From positions 1-48,965 of the forward strand of contig CASFQZ010000080.1 of assembly GCA_949296825.1 (NCBI GenBank): 48,965 nt of DNA. Reading direction: 5' to 3'. The stretch's first letter is position 1. Each line of letters opens with the position of its first letter. Origin of the DNA: an uncultured Eubacteriales bacterium (GTDB lineage Bacteria > Bacillota > Clostridia > Oscillospirales > Acutalibacteraceae). The notes below the pieces were generated by a model that was given only the letters and a program-made list of their open reading frames with translations, ran no database searches and was not told where the DNA came from. Made by a program: the position numbers and the translations under genes. Shown in pieces: positions 48,711 to 48,965 of the stretch.

Positions 48711-48965
48711 TTATCGCAGCAGCTCGCCGGTATTCTGCGCCGGGGCTGCCGTTTCGGTTCTCGAAAAATAGTACTCGTAAATATCTCCCGCCACGTCGGC
48801 GACCGCCGTACCGCTGTTGACATTTTCAATCACCACAGCAATGGCGATTTCGGAATCTTCATAAGGTCCGAAGGAAATCAAAAAGCCGTTGTTGCCCCGC
48901 ACGACATAGCCATCGACATAACGGTCCACCTGCGAGGTGCCGGTTTTGGCGGCACAGTCCACCGG
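48711..48965 (-). CDS. Class B penicillin-binding protein, C-terminal end (PBP2/MrdA-like, partial)
   Basis: The last 84 residues of a transpeptidase whose remainder lies outside the window to the right. KTGT in VDCAAKTGTSQV is the third active-site motif of penicillin-binding domains (the KTG box); FLISFGPYEDSEIAIAVVIEN is the typical following strand. A short Thr/Pro-rich tail ends the protein. Its place beside minD suggests the elongation-type PBP2 of the mre-min cluster rather than FtsI, but only the C terminus is visible. Confidence 0.8.
   Translation of the reverse strand, partial: PVDCAAKTGTSQVDRYVDGYVVRGNNGFLISFGPYEDSEIAIAVVIENVNSGTAVADVAGDIYEYYFSRTETAAPAQNTGELLR

Overview
The window looks like a chromosomal segment of a GC-rich Clostridia, probably an Oscillospiraceae/Ruminococcaceae-type gut anaerobe. 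The evidence is near-consensus sigma-A promoters (nearly all with exactly 17-bp spacers), strong AGGAGG-type ribosome binding sites, a clostridial electron-bifurcating NfnAB pair, a BceAB-type transporter, two secreted dockerin proteins, and a cell-wall PBP - minD - mgsA order typical of Firmicutes. No rRNA, tRNA, CRISPR array, transposase or phage gene was seen. Forty-two protein genes are supported; most other long reading frames are antisense shadows caused by GC-rich third positions.

Layout, left to right. 216-6164 (minus): four-gene operon of two FAD oxidoreductases, an MBOAT O-acyltransferase and its SGNH partner. 6412-7137 (minus): two small XRE regulators. 7440-12126 (plus): NAD operon pncB-nadA-nadB-nadC. 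12270-16142 (minus): BceS-like kinase and BceAB transporter, with no response regulator beside them. 16332-28573 (minus): a nine-gene run that makes a CDP-activated dideoxy sugar (rfbF, rfbG, rfbH), probably modifies it with a ThDP enzyme and a short-chain reductase, and carries a CsbB/GtrB-like glycosyltransferase and a YfhO-like membrane protein, ending in uxaC and cysK. 28745-33304: two dockerin proteins flanking nfnAB. 33463-34392 (minus): a stand-alone 2-oxoacid dehydrogenase acyltransferase domain. 34872-37595 (plus): nitroreductase, azlC-azlD, a 68-residue unknown and a PHP hydrolase. 37798-40638 (minus): ABC uptake system of the TrpXYZ-like family. 40830-48965 (minus): GH78 rhamnosidase, secreted alpha/beta hydrolase, aspS, hisS, mgsA, minD and the end of a class B PBP.

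The most interesting system is the glycan operon. RfbF, RfbG and RfbH should yield a CDP-4-keto-3,6-dideoxy sugar. The ThDP enzyme and reductase then resemble the YerE/YerF steps that add a two-carbon branch in yersiniose synthesis. The CsbB-like transferase and YfhO suggest transfer via a lipid carrier onto an extracellular polymer such as a teichoic acid. This is an inference from family membership and gene order. The RfbH-partner reductase (E3) and a GtcA-type flippase are not present in the window.

Regulatory structure is visible at many junctions: divergent promoters with inverted repeats (pncB/XRE and nfnA/dockerin), terminators placed directly in front of azlC and hisS, a stem-loop between the ABC binding protein and permease genes, and a perfect TTGACA-17-TATAAT promoter with phased TTGAC repeats and a GC-rich leader ahead of the nitroreductase gene.
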